Below are positions 1 to 11,125 of a DNA stretch of 64,000 bases, in pieces. A program made the position numbers and the translations under genes. The stretch is from Akebia trifoliata. Its lineage: Eukaryota > Streptophyta > Magnoliopsida > Ranunculales > Lardizabalaceae. The stretch is from the NCBI GenBank assembly GCA_017979445.1, contig CM030717.1, positions 10,683,639-10,747,638 on the forward strand, written 5' to 3'. Below the pieces are notes generated by a model. It worked only from the letters and a program-made list of their open reading frames with translations. It was not told the origin of the DNA and ran no database searches. Positions within the stretch are counted from its first letter, which is position 1. Every line of letters starts with the position of its first letter.

Positions 1-2955
1 AATGCAACCTCTACAACAATGCTAAGACCAAAAACAACATCAGTGCCAAGTGCATAGGAAGAGACCTACAGCTTGACTCTCATGCAGTGGAGATCTAATA
101 TTCTAATAATTTGATAGTTTTCATTTTATGAGCTATTTATTTCCTTTGGAAGGAGTAGTAGCATTGGAGATCACATGAGAGTATTCTCCAATTCCAGGTC
201 ACCATGCGTTCTATTAACAATGCTTAACAACTTACCAGATAGGTAAGATGTCAACGTGAAATCGGTTTGTCGACATATGTTGGTTGGTGTTTAATTTTGA
301 AACCAATTTTCCTATTATGCTAATTTTCTACTATCATAAAAAAAAAGATGGCATGACTCTGGATAAAGTGGAATTGAGAAACAAAATTCATTTAACTAAC
401 CTCAAATACTTCGGATAAGACTTTGTTGATTATGATAGAAATTTCCACACTCAAATAACTAGGATTACTAAGAGTGTTTTGGAAAAGGAAGGTCAAGTGT
501 GAGAGTTGGACGTTCAACCATATAACTCTCAAGACTTTGGCTTCCGAAGGTTTATTGTGAGAGTTGAAGACAACTTTGGTATTCGGTTGAAAGAAATTCT
601 GCACGACGCAACCCAAAATCAATCGCCCAAATCAATGTTAAACCCCAAATCATGCTCCTCCAACAAAACAAAAAACAAAAAAAATAATAAGAGAGAGCTT
701 ATTATTTGGCGAGTTTGGTGAGAGCCATAGATAATGTTTAAATGTTGCTTTTTTTTACATAATTATCATAAGCATTATCATGTTAATAGTCCAAACATTT
801 TTTATTTTAAGCTCATTATGCAATAATTCTTTTAATTGTATGATAATCTCAATCATGAAACTTAATGTGGGAGACTATGAGCATGAAAAAGCCTAATTTG
901 AGAGTGTAAGTGATTGTTTGGAGAGATCTCGAGGTTTATCTATGGATTATAGGATTTTAGGAGAGAGATAGGGGTCCATATCTTAAATCTTCTTTAAATG
1001 GGCTTATGAAAGCCCTTTAATACTTTTCCACCATCTAATTGGAGATGAGCCATAGTGCTAGATGGGCCACCCAAGCTTACTTAAAGACTTCTTTTAGAGT
1101 TGAACTCATTATCTTTCAAAAGTTACAAAGAACCCTTAGATCTTCATTGAGTGCACCACTTTTATCAATACAAAGAGAATGCATCTACACCATTGATCTT
1201 AGAGCTATCACATGACAATATCTAATCCCTTTGGGATATTCAAAATGAAGTTAAAAGCACGTCAAAAGTGATAAAACATGGAGCCAATCCTTACATTATG
1301 CATGCATGCACAACTCAACCACCCCCATCCTCTCTCTCTTCTTTGGATTCCACACCAATTTTTATTGATTTTCTAATCCTTATGTCATGTATACATTTAT
1401 CAAGAACCAATGCCTCCCTTATTAAGCTTTTCTTTGTTATCTTTTCTAACTTCTCTCACCTACTTACATCAAATGGCAAGATTCTTTTTGACTACTTGAA
1501 AATCACATTTTTTCATGTCACCATTATTCTTCATCTATTCATTAGCCACCTCATCACTTCACTTTCTCTACTTAAACCTTTGTTCCTCCACCATTTTTTA
1601 TCTTTTGACTTGGTCTCAATTCATTTAGAGCTAGGAGCTTGGGAGATTTCTCTTCTTCTTCCTTTACTTCTACTTTATTTCATCTTGTATTTCTTTTTTA
1701 TGTCTTGCTTTGGCTTTACCATACTAGGCTAAGACCCTTACTAGGGCTAGAGAGGATGCTCATTCTCTCTCTGATTTTGTGACTTAGAGAGTGTACCCAT
1801 GTAATGTATTTTGAGGATTATTGTTGAGATTTATCCTTCACCCCTTTTGTGTCTTATGTTGTATCTTTCATGATGTATGTCATATATACTCCATTGTTGG
1901 ACTATTTTTAGGATTAATGAAGTAAGGAGGTATTATTAATCTTTTGTGAGTTTTCTTGTGTTGTTTGATTTCTCATGTCAAGCATGGATAATGCTTATCT
2001 TTATTAAAATTATTTGAGAATTGTTATTGTTATATCTTAAGTGGGAGAATAATTTATTAGTTATATTTCATTTCATTGGATTGCACTTACTAAAAAACAA
2101 ATGAGAAGGGATAGGCTACTCTTAATGCCTTAGCCCTTCTCTTCTTGACCTTACATCAATCTTGTCCACCATTATTGGTATAAACAATATTGCACACTAA
2201 TTAATCACTTGCAACCAACAATTCTCTCTCTTCTTCTTTATCTTTCATTTGTAGTAGTCTTAGTCTTGTCCATCACCCCAATCCTTGTGTTCCACCTAAG
2301 GGCCTTCTAGTTTTAGAACTTGGCTACAACAATCTCTAGTTGCATTCTACTTTATTACTTTACACTTTGATGTCTAGGGATCTTTAGTTGCATACATTTT
2401 ACATGTACAAGGAATACATTCTTGTATTTTCTTAATTATTTTGAGTATACACATTAAGGACGTAACTCTTGTGGAGTCGATAACATTTAAAGGTGAGGCC
2501 TTTGATAGAAAGAAATATGGTTTGAGAAATCTGATGATTCCAGTAACAGATCAAAGAAGTTTTTATTGTAAATGAATTTTCTCCGATGAATGAGATGCTA
2601 ATTCTTTTTACAATTCCTATGATTGACACCTGCATTTTTTTATAAAAGAAATGAGTCTTGAGAGAGACTAAAAACAAAACATAGAAAAATAATGGTTTTA
2701 AAACAAACCGTTCTAATGTTTAAAGAATGTGGCTTAATCTTTAATCCTGGTGTGAAATAATTTAAGAAATTGGGGTGGAATAATTAAAATATAAGGTGCC
2801 AATAGTGGCTCTCTAAACAAATTGGGGTGCAAATAGTAATTCTCTAATAATTTAGGAAACTGAGGTGTAATGATTCAAATCTTTCTCAAAAAAATAATTT
2901 TATCATTATTTTTTATATAATCATTCCAAAAGTCAAATTATATATATAGGAGCAC
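1..2955. other. gene-free AT-rich stretch, probably old transposon debris
   Basis: No reading frame here resembles a known protein. The longest one (1268-1732, +) encodes a low-complexity hydrophobic Leu/Phe/Ser string lying in a pyrimidine-rich stretch, so I read it as non-coding. The sequence around 1730-2100 has the look of a decayed LTR or UTR but gives no boundaries. Around 2750-2860 short stretches ending in 'caatagt..ctct' resemble the ends of the small foldback elements described at 4588 and 32615. Confidence 0.5.
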
Positions 2956-3296
2956 GTTCGACACCCTATTATTTACCCTACATTTTGTCCTACGTGTTTT
3001 GTGGGACATGTGTTACAAGTTTTGGAATGGGCTAATTTTGTGTGGGGAAGATCTCTACGGTGAGGAGACCATCTTCACTAAAAATCAACCTATTCCAAAA
3101 CTTCTAGCCCCATGATTACAAGTTGAAGAATCGTGAATTGTCCATTTTTTGTAAATCATTTTTGATGGGGTTAGAAGTTTTGGAATGTGCTGATTTTTAG
3201 TGAGGATGGTCTCCTCACCATAGAGATCATCCTCATCAAAAATCAGTCCATTCCAAAACTTGTAGCCCATCTAGGGCAAATAGTAGGGTGCTGAAC
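2956..3296. mobile_element. MITE with 25-bp terminal inverted repeats
   Basis: The left end (2956-2980) and the reverse complement of the right end (3272-3296) match at 21 of 25 bases, both built on GTTC..CACCCTA.TATTT.CCCTA. Further inverted homology continues inward (for example 'agttttggaatg' near 3019 and 'cattccaaaact' near 3249). At 341 bp with no coding capacity it fits a MITE. The superfamily is not clear because I see no confident target-site duplication. A related but partial copy lies at 63838-63975. Confidence 0.7.
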
Positions 3297-4587
3297 ATTT
3301 TCCATATATATATAGTTTATGTAATTCAAACAACAAAAATAATTTTTCACGAAAGTTTTTATGATATGCCCAAACAGTAGAAAAAGATTTGCTTGACAAG
3401 TTAGTTGCCTTCAAAATCATTTATCTGACAAATGATTTGCCAACTAATATTTTCTCTGTAATCAAACACGCCCTAAAAGTTTATGGTTACATAATTTAAT
3501 GAGATCATATTGAGCTAAAGCCCAGAAATATCTCCCAATCAAAACCTACCATGAGGTAGAATAACCCTTAAATTTTATGGGTTTTTTTTTTTTCATATAA
3601 TCTTTCACCATAATGTTGTTCATCACACATGGAATCGAATGATTTTGACAATTATTGGCTTTTTATAATAGACTAGAAGGTGACTTGTGCGAACATAGAC
3701 ACAAGTATCAAAAGGGCTTATTTGTAATTTAAGATATTAATTAAAGGGTTTTTGAAGATTACACAGTAAAAAAAAATGCACTTTTGTAATTTTGAATACT
3801 AAGCTATGTGTAAATTGCACTTATCTTAGTTTTATTACCAAAATAGTCCTGATTATATTAAATTTAAATATTAAAGTGGAGGCAATTTTGGCCACTCAAA
3901 TTTTGGTGTCGAACCATTTTTTTCTGCTTTCTCTCATTATAATAGTAAAGGTTGGACATCTTTTCCAATGAGACCCCATAAATAAAGGGTTCTCATTAAT
4001 GTGCACATTTTTTCCTAATCTTAATTTATAGATGTGGATATCCCGTAACCAAGGAGATTTTTATAAATTGACCCCTTAGTATCCAATTATGGGAAATGAA
4101 TTTGATGCAAGTTTTTTGGATAGGAAAAAAGATTATGGGCGTGTTTAATAATTAAGGATTGCACTTTCAAGTGTTCAACTTTTGAAAGTTGACGGTGAGT
4201 GTTAATTATAATTTTTGTGGTTTGTTGTTTACAATACTTCACCTTGGAGTTATATAGAGTTCCAACTCCATTGGAAAAGAGGAGGAATTAAAAAAAAAAA
4301 AAAAAAAAAACCAACTTTCTAATTGAGATTGAAGACATATTCTTATTTAGTTTTTGAGAGAGAGAGAGAATGGTGGTGGCTTTGGCCATCATGGATCATG
4401 GTGTGAATGTTGACGAATTGTGTTGCTTGAGATGATGGAGAATGTAAACCTTACAATTGGCGTGGATTGTAGCGTAAACATCGGCATATTGTGTTTGTTG
4501 AGGAGAAGATATGGAATGAAAATCTTAACTTAATGAGAAGTCATTCCCCCTTGATAATGAAGAAGGTGGGGAGCTCTAATCTTTTTT
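3297..4587. other. gene-free stretch with low-complexity tracts
   Basis: No supported gene. It contains poly-T near 3583, a long poly-A run at about 4290-4310 and a short (GA)n run near 4355-4368. Confidence 0.5.
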
Positions 4588-4653
4588 GGAGTTACTTCTC
4601 ACACCCCATAATGTTTATTAATGATTTTAAGTTGGTGTGGCAATAGTAACTCT
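4588..4653. mobile_element. small foldback MITE
   Basis: The left arm 'gagttacttctcacacc' is an imperfect inverted copy of the right arm 'ggtgtggcaatagtaactc'. The right-arm sequence recurs as the right arm of the foldback element at 32615-32733, so the two probably belong to one non-autonomous family. Confidence 0.4.
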
Positions 4654-5015
4654 CAAGGATTATTTCCATATTTTAAGACACTGGGATGGTTTATTAGGGT
4701 TTTGCGATTTAAATTGCAAAGACTTTCCAAACAAATACGGAAGTTTTCAACGAATTCACATTAGGATTTTCGATTTCAATCGATAGTTTCTTAAGACTAT
4801 GTTCTATTTCTACTGTTTGGATTGTTAAATGGGGAAAGAAGAGAAGCGGAGGGAAGAGGAGGGAAAAAATGTCAAACTTGATTCTCTCCAAAAGTGGAGA
4901 GATGAGGAAGGAAGAGAAGAAAAAAATATTTTACATTCCAAGTTTTTCTCTCATTATTTCAAAATTTCCGAAAAGATGATATTGGCGGACCAGCTATTGC
5001 TACTTACACACCCCA

Positions 5016-5207
5016 AGTAAACAAACGAATAAAATCTGATTTCAGAAAACCCTAGTTGTGGAACGGAGGCGAAGAAACCCTAGAGACGTAGAACGAAGGA
5101 AGCGAACTCGAGTAAACAAACGAATTAAATCTGATTTCAGAAAACCCTAGAGTTGTGGAACGGAGGCGAAGAAACCCTAGAGACGTAGAACGAAGGAAGC
5201 GAACTCG
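5016..5207 (+). repeat. tandem duplication (95 + 97 bp) in the KRI1 leader/promoter
   Basis: Copy 1 (5016-5110) and copy 2 (5111-5207) are nearly identical, differing by one substitution and a 2-bp 'ag' insertion. The block lies directly upstream of the KRI1-like gene and carries two AAACCCTA motifs per copy, so the duplication doubled the motif number from two to four. The near-identity suggests a recent event. Confidence 0.9.
5047..5179 (+). promoter_or_regulatory. four telo-boxes (AAACCCTA) upstream of KRI1
   Basis: AAACCCTA occurs at 5047-5054, 5075-5082, 5142-5149 and 5172-5179. Telo-boxes are known in plants to be enriched near the transcription start of ribosomal-protein and ribosome-biogenesis genes. 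That fits the KRI1-like gene downstream. I infer that these motifs, or the transcript start just after them, drive this gene. Confidence 0.65.
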
Positions 5208-5411
5208 AGTAGGAGACGACCTGAGGTATCATCTCTCTCTCTCTCTCATTCTTCAGTTTTTTTTTTTCCTTCAAAAAACCAATAGTATAAATTATCAAAT
5301 AATATGGGTTCAATTTTGTTGTTCTGGAGAAGAAGAAATTTCATGAGAATTCGACCAGAATTTTTCAAACATCATTCATAGCTGTTAGAGCTTTGACCAA
5401 AAGAGATGTAG

Positions 5412-5996
5412 GTAAGGTTGCAGGATTTTGAGTCATTTGGGTTTTTCTCTCTCCCCATTTTGATGGTCTTGGTTTGCTGCATTTGCTCCTGGAAATTTTG
5501 GTATTTAGTCGTTTTCTTTAGATTTGTGTGTTTCTATACCAGTTGAGGTGATCTAGGTTTTTCCCAAAATTTTGTTTGGTAATCTGGGTTGTGCTTAAAA
5601 ACGTGTTTGTTGATTTGGATTTGAATTTCTTTTCTGTAGATTTTGGAGGTTTATGACTGTTTGGTGGTTGGGAATTTGTAGTTGAGATTTTGGGGGGATT
5701 TTTATAGCTAATTTTGTAAATTACATCAAATGAGATTTGGAAATTGTGTGGTTTGGTGAAGAAGTCTTCTGCATCTCCTTTTCCAAATTCCTCTCCTGCT
5801 GCAGTCCCACCAACTTCTAGTGCTACTAGTCCACCACCTTCAACTTCATTCCCTCCTCCAAACTCTTCTACTAATACTACTAGTCCACCATTGTGAATGA
5901 GACAATAGCTGCATTATATATTTTTATGTGTCATTCTTGTATATTTTGATTCTACCCACACAAGCGCATTTATATGTTTATTTTGTAAAAATGCAG
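5412..5996 (+). other. predicted 5'UTR intron of the KRI1-like gene
   Basis: A strong donor, AG|GTAAGG, lies at 5412. A T-rich tract ending in 'aaatgcag' gives an acceptor at 5996, 41 bases before the ATG. The interval is T-rich, as plant introns are. It contains a Pro/Ser/Thr-rich open segment (about 5767-5897) discussed in the findings. Other donors, for example near 5224, are possible. Confidence 0.5.
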
Positions 5997-6037
5997 AATC
6001 TCTATCCATTACTTTTAAGAAGCCCAACCCTGTTAAA

Positions 6038-7954
6038 ATGGGGATTGAATTGTTCAGCGATTCAGACGACAACGAAGACATTTCGAAGATCGAAACCAAT
6101 GAAGATTTCGCTAGGCGATACGAGCACAACAAGAAACGAGAGGAGTTGCACAGATTGGAGGAGCTGAAGAAGAGAGGACTTGTCGAAGACTCCGAAGAAA
6201 ACTCTTCTTCCGAATCTGATATTGGAGACGATGAGGAGTTGATTGGTTCAGATAAAAGTGATATACGGTTCTTAGATGCCCTAGTTAGGGTTAAGAAGAA
6301 TGATCCAATAATTAATCGAAAAGATGCGAAACTCTTTGAATCTGAATCTGAATCGGAAAATGAAGAAGAAAACAACAAGAAGCGTAGATTGGGTAAGGAG
6401 AGGCCAATGTATTTGAAGGATGTTGTCGCAAAGCAATTGATGGAAGAAGGACCTGAATTTGAAGAACAGGAGTTGAAATCAGGTGTAAAGAGCTATGTTG
6501 AAGAACAAGACGAGCTTCGACAGGATTTCTTGAAAGCCGTGGACGAGGCTTTTGATGGTGATGATGATGGAGATTTGCTGATAGAGAAGAAGAAAATTAA
6601 CAGTGGCGATGTGGAGGGGGGCGAAGATACCCGTGAAGTACAAAAGAGGTTGGATGAGTATTTTGGTGGGGATGAGAATTTGGATGAGAATGAGAAGTTT
6701 TTGAAGAATTTTTTCTTGAACAAAATGTGGATCGACAAAGATAAGGGCAATAAGCCTTCAGGCGAAGATTTGTATGGTATTTCGGATGATGAGGAAGCGA
6801 TAGAGAAGCAAGAGAAATATGAGTCGGAGTATAATTTCCGGTTTGAAGAGAACGCTGGGGATCGGGTGTTGGGTCATTCTCGGTTCACGGAGGGATCAGT
6901 ACGAAAGAAAACAAATGCCCGTAAACTGCAACGGAAGAGTAAGGAGGAGAGGATGGCTCAAGCAGAATTCGAGAGAAAAGAAGAGCTGAAACACATGAAG
7001 AATTTAAAGAAGAATGAGATATTGGAGAAGCTTGAGAAAATACGGGCTATTGCAGGTATAACGGATGGCGGGGTTTGCCTGCTGAATGAAGATGATTTAG
7101 AGGAGGATTTTGATCCCGAGGAGTATGATCGGAAGATGAAGGAAGCATTTGATGTGGATTACTATGATGCAGAGGATGCGAACCCTGGTTTTTGCAGCGA
7201 TGGCGAGGAAGGTGGTGACGATGATGATCTTGAAAAACCTGATTTTGATAAAGAAGATGAGTTGCTTGGGCTTCCAAAAGATTGGGATGTGTGTGGGTCT
7301 GGGTCTGGGGATGGGTTCTCAGCAGCTAGAGAGAAAATCTTAAAACGTAAGGCAAATGGAAAGGATATTGACCTCTCGGATGACAACGAAGAAAATGAGG
7401 AAGAGTTGCCCAAAGAGGGTAAAAGAAAGAGGAAGCGTAAAATCCCACTTTTGGAGAAGGTTGCACTTGATAATAACTTTGATGAGTACTATAAGTTGGA
7501 TTATGAAGATACCATAGGAGACCTAAAAACGCGGTTCAAGTATACGTCGGTTCCATCTCAAAGATATGGGTTGAGTGCTTCCGAGATTTTAATGATGGAT
7601 GACAAGGAGTTGAATCAGTATGTTTCTTTAAAAAAAATCGCTCCTTATAGGGAAAATGAATGGAAGGTTCATAAGCTCAAGAGGTACAACCAGAAAATGA
7701 AGAATAAGTTAGTTGCCCAAGACCAAAAAACTGGTAAGAAGCATAGTTTGAAGGGCTATGGCCATTCAACAACATTGGTAACAGGTGCTGCGGAGCAAAG
7801 GAAAGCCCAATTGGAGGAATCAAATGGTGAAGTGGGTACAGTGTCTAAGCGAAGCAGGAGAAGACACCGTCAGGCAGAACTTAAAATATCACAATTGAGA
7901 CTCATGAAATATGGAAAGATTCCCACCAAATCCAAAAATAAGAAAAAGAACTGA
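6038..7954 (+). CDS. KRI1: KRI1-like ribosome biogenesis protein
   Basis: Uninterrupted frame of 638 codons plus stop, starting at the first ATG after the predicted 5'UTR intron and ending in a Lys-rich tail. The N-terminal three quarters is highly charged, with acidic Asp/Glu/Ser runs alternating with Lys/Arg coiled-coil-like stretches, as in the Kri1 family. Residues about 470-550 form the conserved Kri1 C-terminal block, including FDEYYKLDYEDTIGDLKTRF, YGLSASEIL and the APYRENEW segment. Yeast Kri1 binds the KH-domain protein Krr1 and is needed for 40S subunit assembly in the nucleolus, and the plant protein is expected to do the same. There is no signal peptide or membrane segment. The CDS has no intron. 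The telo-box leader upstream fits co-regulation with ribosome-assembly genes. I am confident of the family; function is by homology. Confidence 0.93.
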   Translation: MGIELFSDSDDNEDISKIETNEDFARRYEHNKKREELHRLEELKKRGLVEDSEENSSSESDIGDDEELIGSDKSDIRFLDALVRVKKNDPIINRKDAKLFESESESENEEENNKKRRLGKERPMYLKDVVAKQLMEEGPEFEEQELKSGVKSYVEEQDELRQDFLKAVDEAFDGDDDGDLLIEKKKINSGDVEGGEDTREVQKRLDEYFGGDENLDENEKFLKNFFLNKMWIDKDKGNKPSGEDLYGISDDEEAIEKQEKYESEYNFRFEENAGDRVLGHSRFTEGSVRKKTNARKLQRKSKEERMAQAEFERKEELKHMKNLKKNEILEKLEKIRAIAGITDGGVCLLNEDDLEEDFDPEEYDRKMKEAFDVDYYDAEDANPGFCSDGEEGGDDDDLEKPDFDKEDELLGLPKDWDVCGSGSGDGFSAAREKILKRKANGKDIDLSDDNEENEEELPKEGKRKRKRKIPLLEKVALDNNFDEYYKLDYEDTIGDLKTRFKYTSVPSQRYGLSASEILMMDDKELNQYVSLKKIAPYRENEWKVHKLKRYNQKMKNKLVAQDQKTGKKHSLKGYGHSTTLVTGAAEQRKAQLEESNGEVGTVSKRSRRRHRQAELKISQLRLMKYGKIPTKSKNKKKN

Positions 7955-8329
7955 TGTAAGTGGTAGTTCAGGCGCATCCAATAGAGGTAATTACTATAAT
8001 GAACTTATATTCTTTGTCAATCGTCATTTTGGTTGATTTTGTTTTCCTTTTGGATTGATCCTTGTTTGAGATATCATATGTGCTTGAAATTGTTGCTGAA
8101 AAAATATTATAAGTTTGAAGCATCTGAGGGGCTTCAGGATTACTGAACTGCTTTGCTTTCCCATATATTTATGCTTTTGTTGCAACTATAGAGCTGGTTC
8201 CCTCTTGGAAGTAATCAATATATATATTGTTTTGTTTTAATGACAGAGTCTTCTCATTGATTTTTCTCTCCTTTTGTGCTACGATACATTTTTTTAACCT
8301 TTTAGTTTTTTTTTTTACTGTGCGTGCAT
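7955..8329 (+). other. KRI1 3' flank / 3'UTR
   Basis: T-rich non-coding sequence after the KRI1 stop. A donor-like AG|GTAATT lies near 7985, so a 3'UTR intron cannot be excluded. No other gene is seen. Confidence 0.4.
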
Positions 8330-8925
8330 GAGTGAGTGCGTAAAAGAAATAATATTAAAAAGCTGGTTGAGTTAACCAGCACAAGAAATGAAGAGAACTC
8401 TCCCAAATACCACCGACAAGCTAAACACCCATTGAAAGATTACAAACTCTATCCCATCTAAACATAAAATCTTCAAAGAATACCCCTCTAAGCTCCTTAA
8501 AAATTTTACACCAGAAGAAAAGCAAATACAAGATAGTATTAATAATGTCTTCTACGGAGCACTTCTTATCTTCGAAAATTCTCCCATTTCACTCCTTCCA
8601 AATCCCCCAGACAATAGTGAAAGGAGCAAAACTCCACATAATCCACTTAAATTAGTGAAGGAGTAAATCAATTGAGACCACAAATCAAACACCTCTTTGA
8701 TAGAAGAAGACAAGCAGCCCTCTTGTCACACTGAAGTAATAAGTGGTCCACTTATTCTTCGTCTCTCCCGCACATACAACACATAATTGGACTGCAAAGC
8801 CTCTTCTCCTTGACTGATCCGAAGTCAGAATTCTCCCCCCAGCTGCTGCCCACACAAAGAAAGAGATACCTAGACGGAACCCAAGGGCTCCAAATCGCCA
8901 CATGAGGGAGGAGGCTGACCTGTCC
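8330..8925 (-). mobile_element. L1-type LINE 3' fragment (zf-RVT region), minus strand
   Basis: Reading the minus strand, 8903-8685 encodes a degraded version of the zinc-binding region found at the C-terminus of plant L1 reverse transcriptases (FFVWAAAGGRILTSDQSRRRG, then a C..C cluster). The sequence continues toward 8340 with the usual downstream Trp-rich segment. The homology resumes on the far side of the inserted element at 11126-11330, where the minus strand encodes DLGFRRALNDWE, the motif that normally precedes this zinc region. The copy is 5'-truncated and broken by stops, so it is a dead element. Confidence 0.75.
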
Positions 8926-11125
8926 TAGGGTTGCACCTGGTTCGGTTTGAGGTCAAATTGGAACTAAACCGACATAGGTCGTGTCACGCCCCAAAAACTC
9001 AACCCGAATCCCCATGATTCCCAAGTTGAATCCCGAGGCATAATATAAAACCTATATCATGATAATCAATACATAAATGTAAACGACAAATAATATAACT
9101 ATGTCTTACCTGATTATTGCTTAACAGAACAGATACATATCCTCAAACATCAGAACACTTGACATATATACATAAAACAGTAATGACATAATATGGTGGT
9201 CATAATTACATAACAAAAACGACAGCTAAAGACTTAAACCTAACTCTAGTTTAAGCCTCATTACTAGTAATACCCATGCTCCACTCCTGGAAGCTTGGAC
9301 TGATCATCTATAAGGCCCTGACACTGAGCCTCCTCGGAAGGATCACCTAAACTAGGTGCGCCTGAATTTGTGATGTCGTAGGGGTGAGTAACAGGGGAGT
9401 TACCCAATAGGGGAATCTTACAATTCTAAATAACAGCAAACCTCCAAATTTGTGATGTCTACAATTACCTTTTTCCAAAGACTCTCCCCCTCTTCCCCAA
9501 ACCTCCAAAGTATTAATAAGTTGGATTCTTAGTTGCAAGAACCTTCCATCCTAAAGGCCTCTAACTTTGGAGTCTTGCTCGTTCTCACTTTGTAAAATAA
9601 TCAAATTAGAAGAGTTTAAAACATCACATAGATGTACAAATGGGTATAGATATGAAAATCTGCTTCCCTACTCCCACATCCAACTTTCCTCCCTCATTTC
9701 CGCTTTGTGCATTTAAGGTTGGATTGTGAGAGATCATAGAAGACTTAGACATCTAAGTCAAGCAGACCGCTGACTCATCTAACAAGTACGAGTTAGTTGA
9801 TGCAGTGATTTTAATGATTTTAGTGTCTTGTCCAGTCCATTGTGCGTTTTAGGTTGGGTTTTAGGACAACCTAGTGCCTTTACACATGTAACAAGTGGGT
9901 CCCACCTATTATCAAATACCATGAATCATATGTAGTTTCAAACATAGTCTAAATTTAACCTATTTAAATTCATTCTAGCCATAACATCCTCTTAAAAGTA
10001 CTTCTTATGAAGTAGAGAGTTTTGTGATTTGCTTCTCCTGTAAGAATTTTAGCTTGAAGCCAATTTCGAAAGAGTACTTTTTAGTTTTTATATGACTTTG
10101 GCAAACACATTTTTATGACTGTACTTTTTCTCATCAAAAGTACAAAAAATACCAACACAATCTAGTTTAAGTACCCGCCAAATTAAGTAGCTAATCAATT
10201 ACATATGTATAAATTTATGAAGTGAAGCTTAGTGGATTGTGAGTAGTTAGGAGTTGAGATTATGGTCTCTTTGTGCTTTCTTGCCTATATTATGTCCTTT
10301 TTGTTCTTTTGCTCTTGGATGGTCTTTTCGGCCTCCCTTTTTGTATATTCCTTATCTTTTATAATGGAATTTCTTTCTAATTATAAAAAAGAAACCTTAG
10401 TGAGCCTAGGCAAAGAGTGGCTTTACTTGTTTGACATAGTCTATTGCTTTTAACAACATTGAGCGGGAGTGTAGAATGGGCTTTGCAGAATGATGGAAAT
10501 TGGAGTCTGAGAAAATCTCTTGAGGGAATTTTAAACTGACGCAGTTAGAACTTATAAAAATGGTCTATTGATATTGTGTCTATTTGGGAATATAACTAAA
10601 ATGGTGGATTTGATAGTGGAGTGAATGGATTTTCACAAGGTGGTTTTCCATTCTTCCAGAGTTTAAAGTATTTTGTTTCGTGATTTTGTCTTTATATGAA
10701 AATAAATTTGTTGTAAATCTTCTATATAAGGTTGTTCTTAGGTCCCCTTCTAGTTCTACTCTTACGGAGATGCTGTTTGATCCTCACCTTCCGTTTTTAG
10801 TATACTTTTGGCTATATTCTCCTTTATGCAATATTTTCACTAATCAGGTGAAAAAAAATATGAAATGGATGGATTAATTTTTTTGAGAGCTCAATGCATA
10901 CTCCCTTTGTCAATAAAAAGCAGGTTCAAGAACCAAGGCCACTCATTTTCTCATTTGTTTTTTCATTTTGTAGAATGGAAATGAGACCAGGATTTGTCAG
11001 CTTTATCCAAATAACATTCTATATCTGAAGGAAATGTAGTTCTGCAATTTGTTCCAAACCACCCCAAAGCAATTGGTTTGGTTTGGTTTGGTACTTGGTT
11101 TGAAACAGAACAAGTTGCACCCCTA
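8926..11125. mobile_element. hAT-like element inserted in the LINE
   Basis: The left end TAGGGTTGCACCTGGTTCGG (8926-8945) and the right end (...CAAGTTGCACCCCTA, to 11125) match the terminal inverted repeats of the clean hAT MITE at 59429-59889. Eight-base flanks ACCTGTCC (8918-8925) and ACCTGTTC (11126-11133) form a target-site duplication with one mismatch, and the LINE reading resumes beyond it. The interior (2.2 kb) has no recognisable transposase. Around 8975-9450 it includes LTR-like sequence ('gtcacgcccc'), and near 10270-10396 a stretch resembling an L1 3' end, so it is probably a non-autonomous element with nested insertions. Its right half is part of the tandem array. Confidence 0.65.

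Noticed and set aside
1268..1732. 154-codon plus-strand frame
   Set aside because: Low-complexity hydrophobic Leu/Phe/Ser/His composition from a pyrimidine-rich tract, with no recognisable domain.
5914..6378. 154-codon minus-strand frame over the KRI1 start
   Set aside because: Antisense shadow of the acidic, Ser-rich KRI1 coding sequence.
10262..10453. Hydrophobic 63-codon frame in the tandem array
   Set aside because: Lies in T-rich sequence resembling a LINE 3' end. The repeats of the same unit do not preserve the frame.
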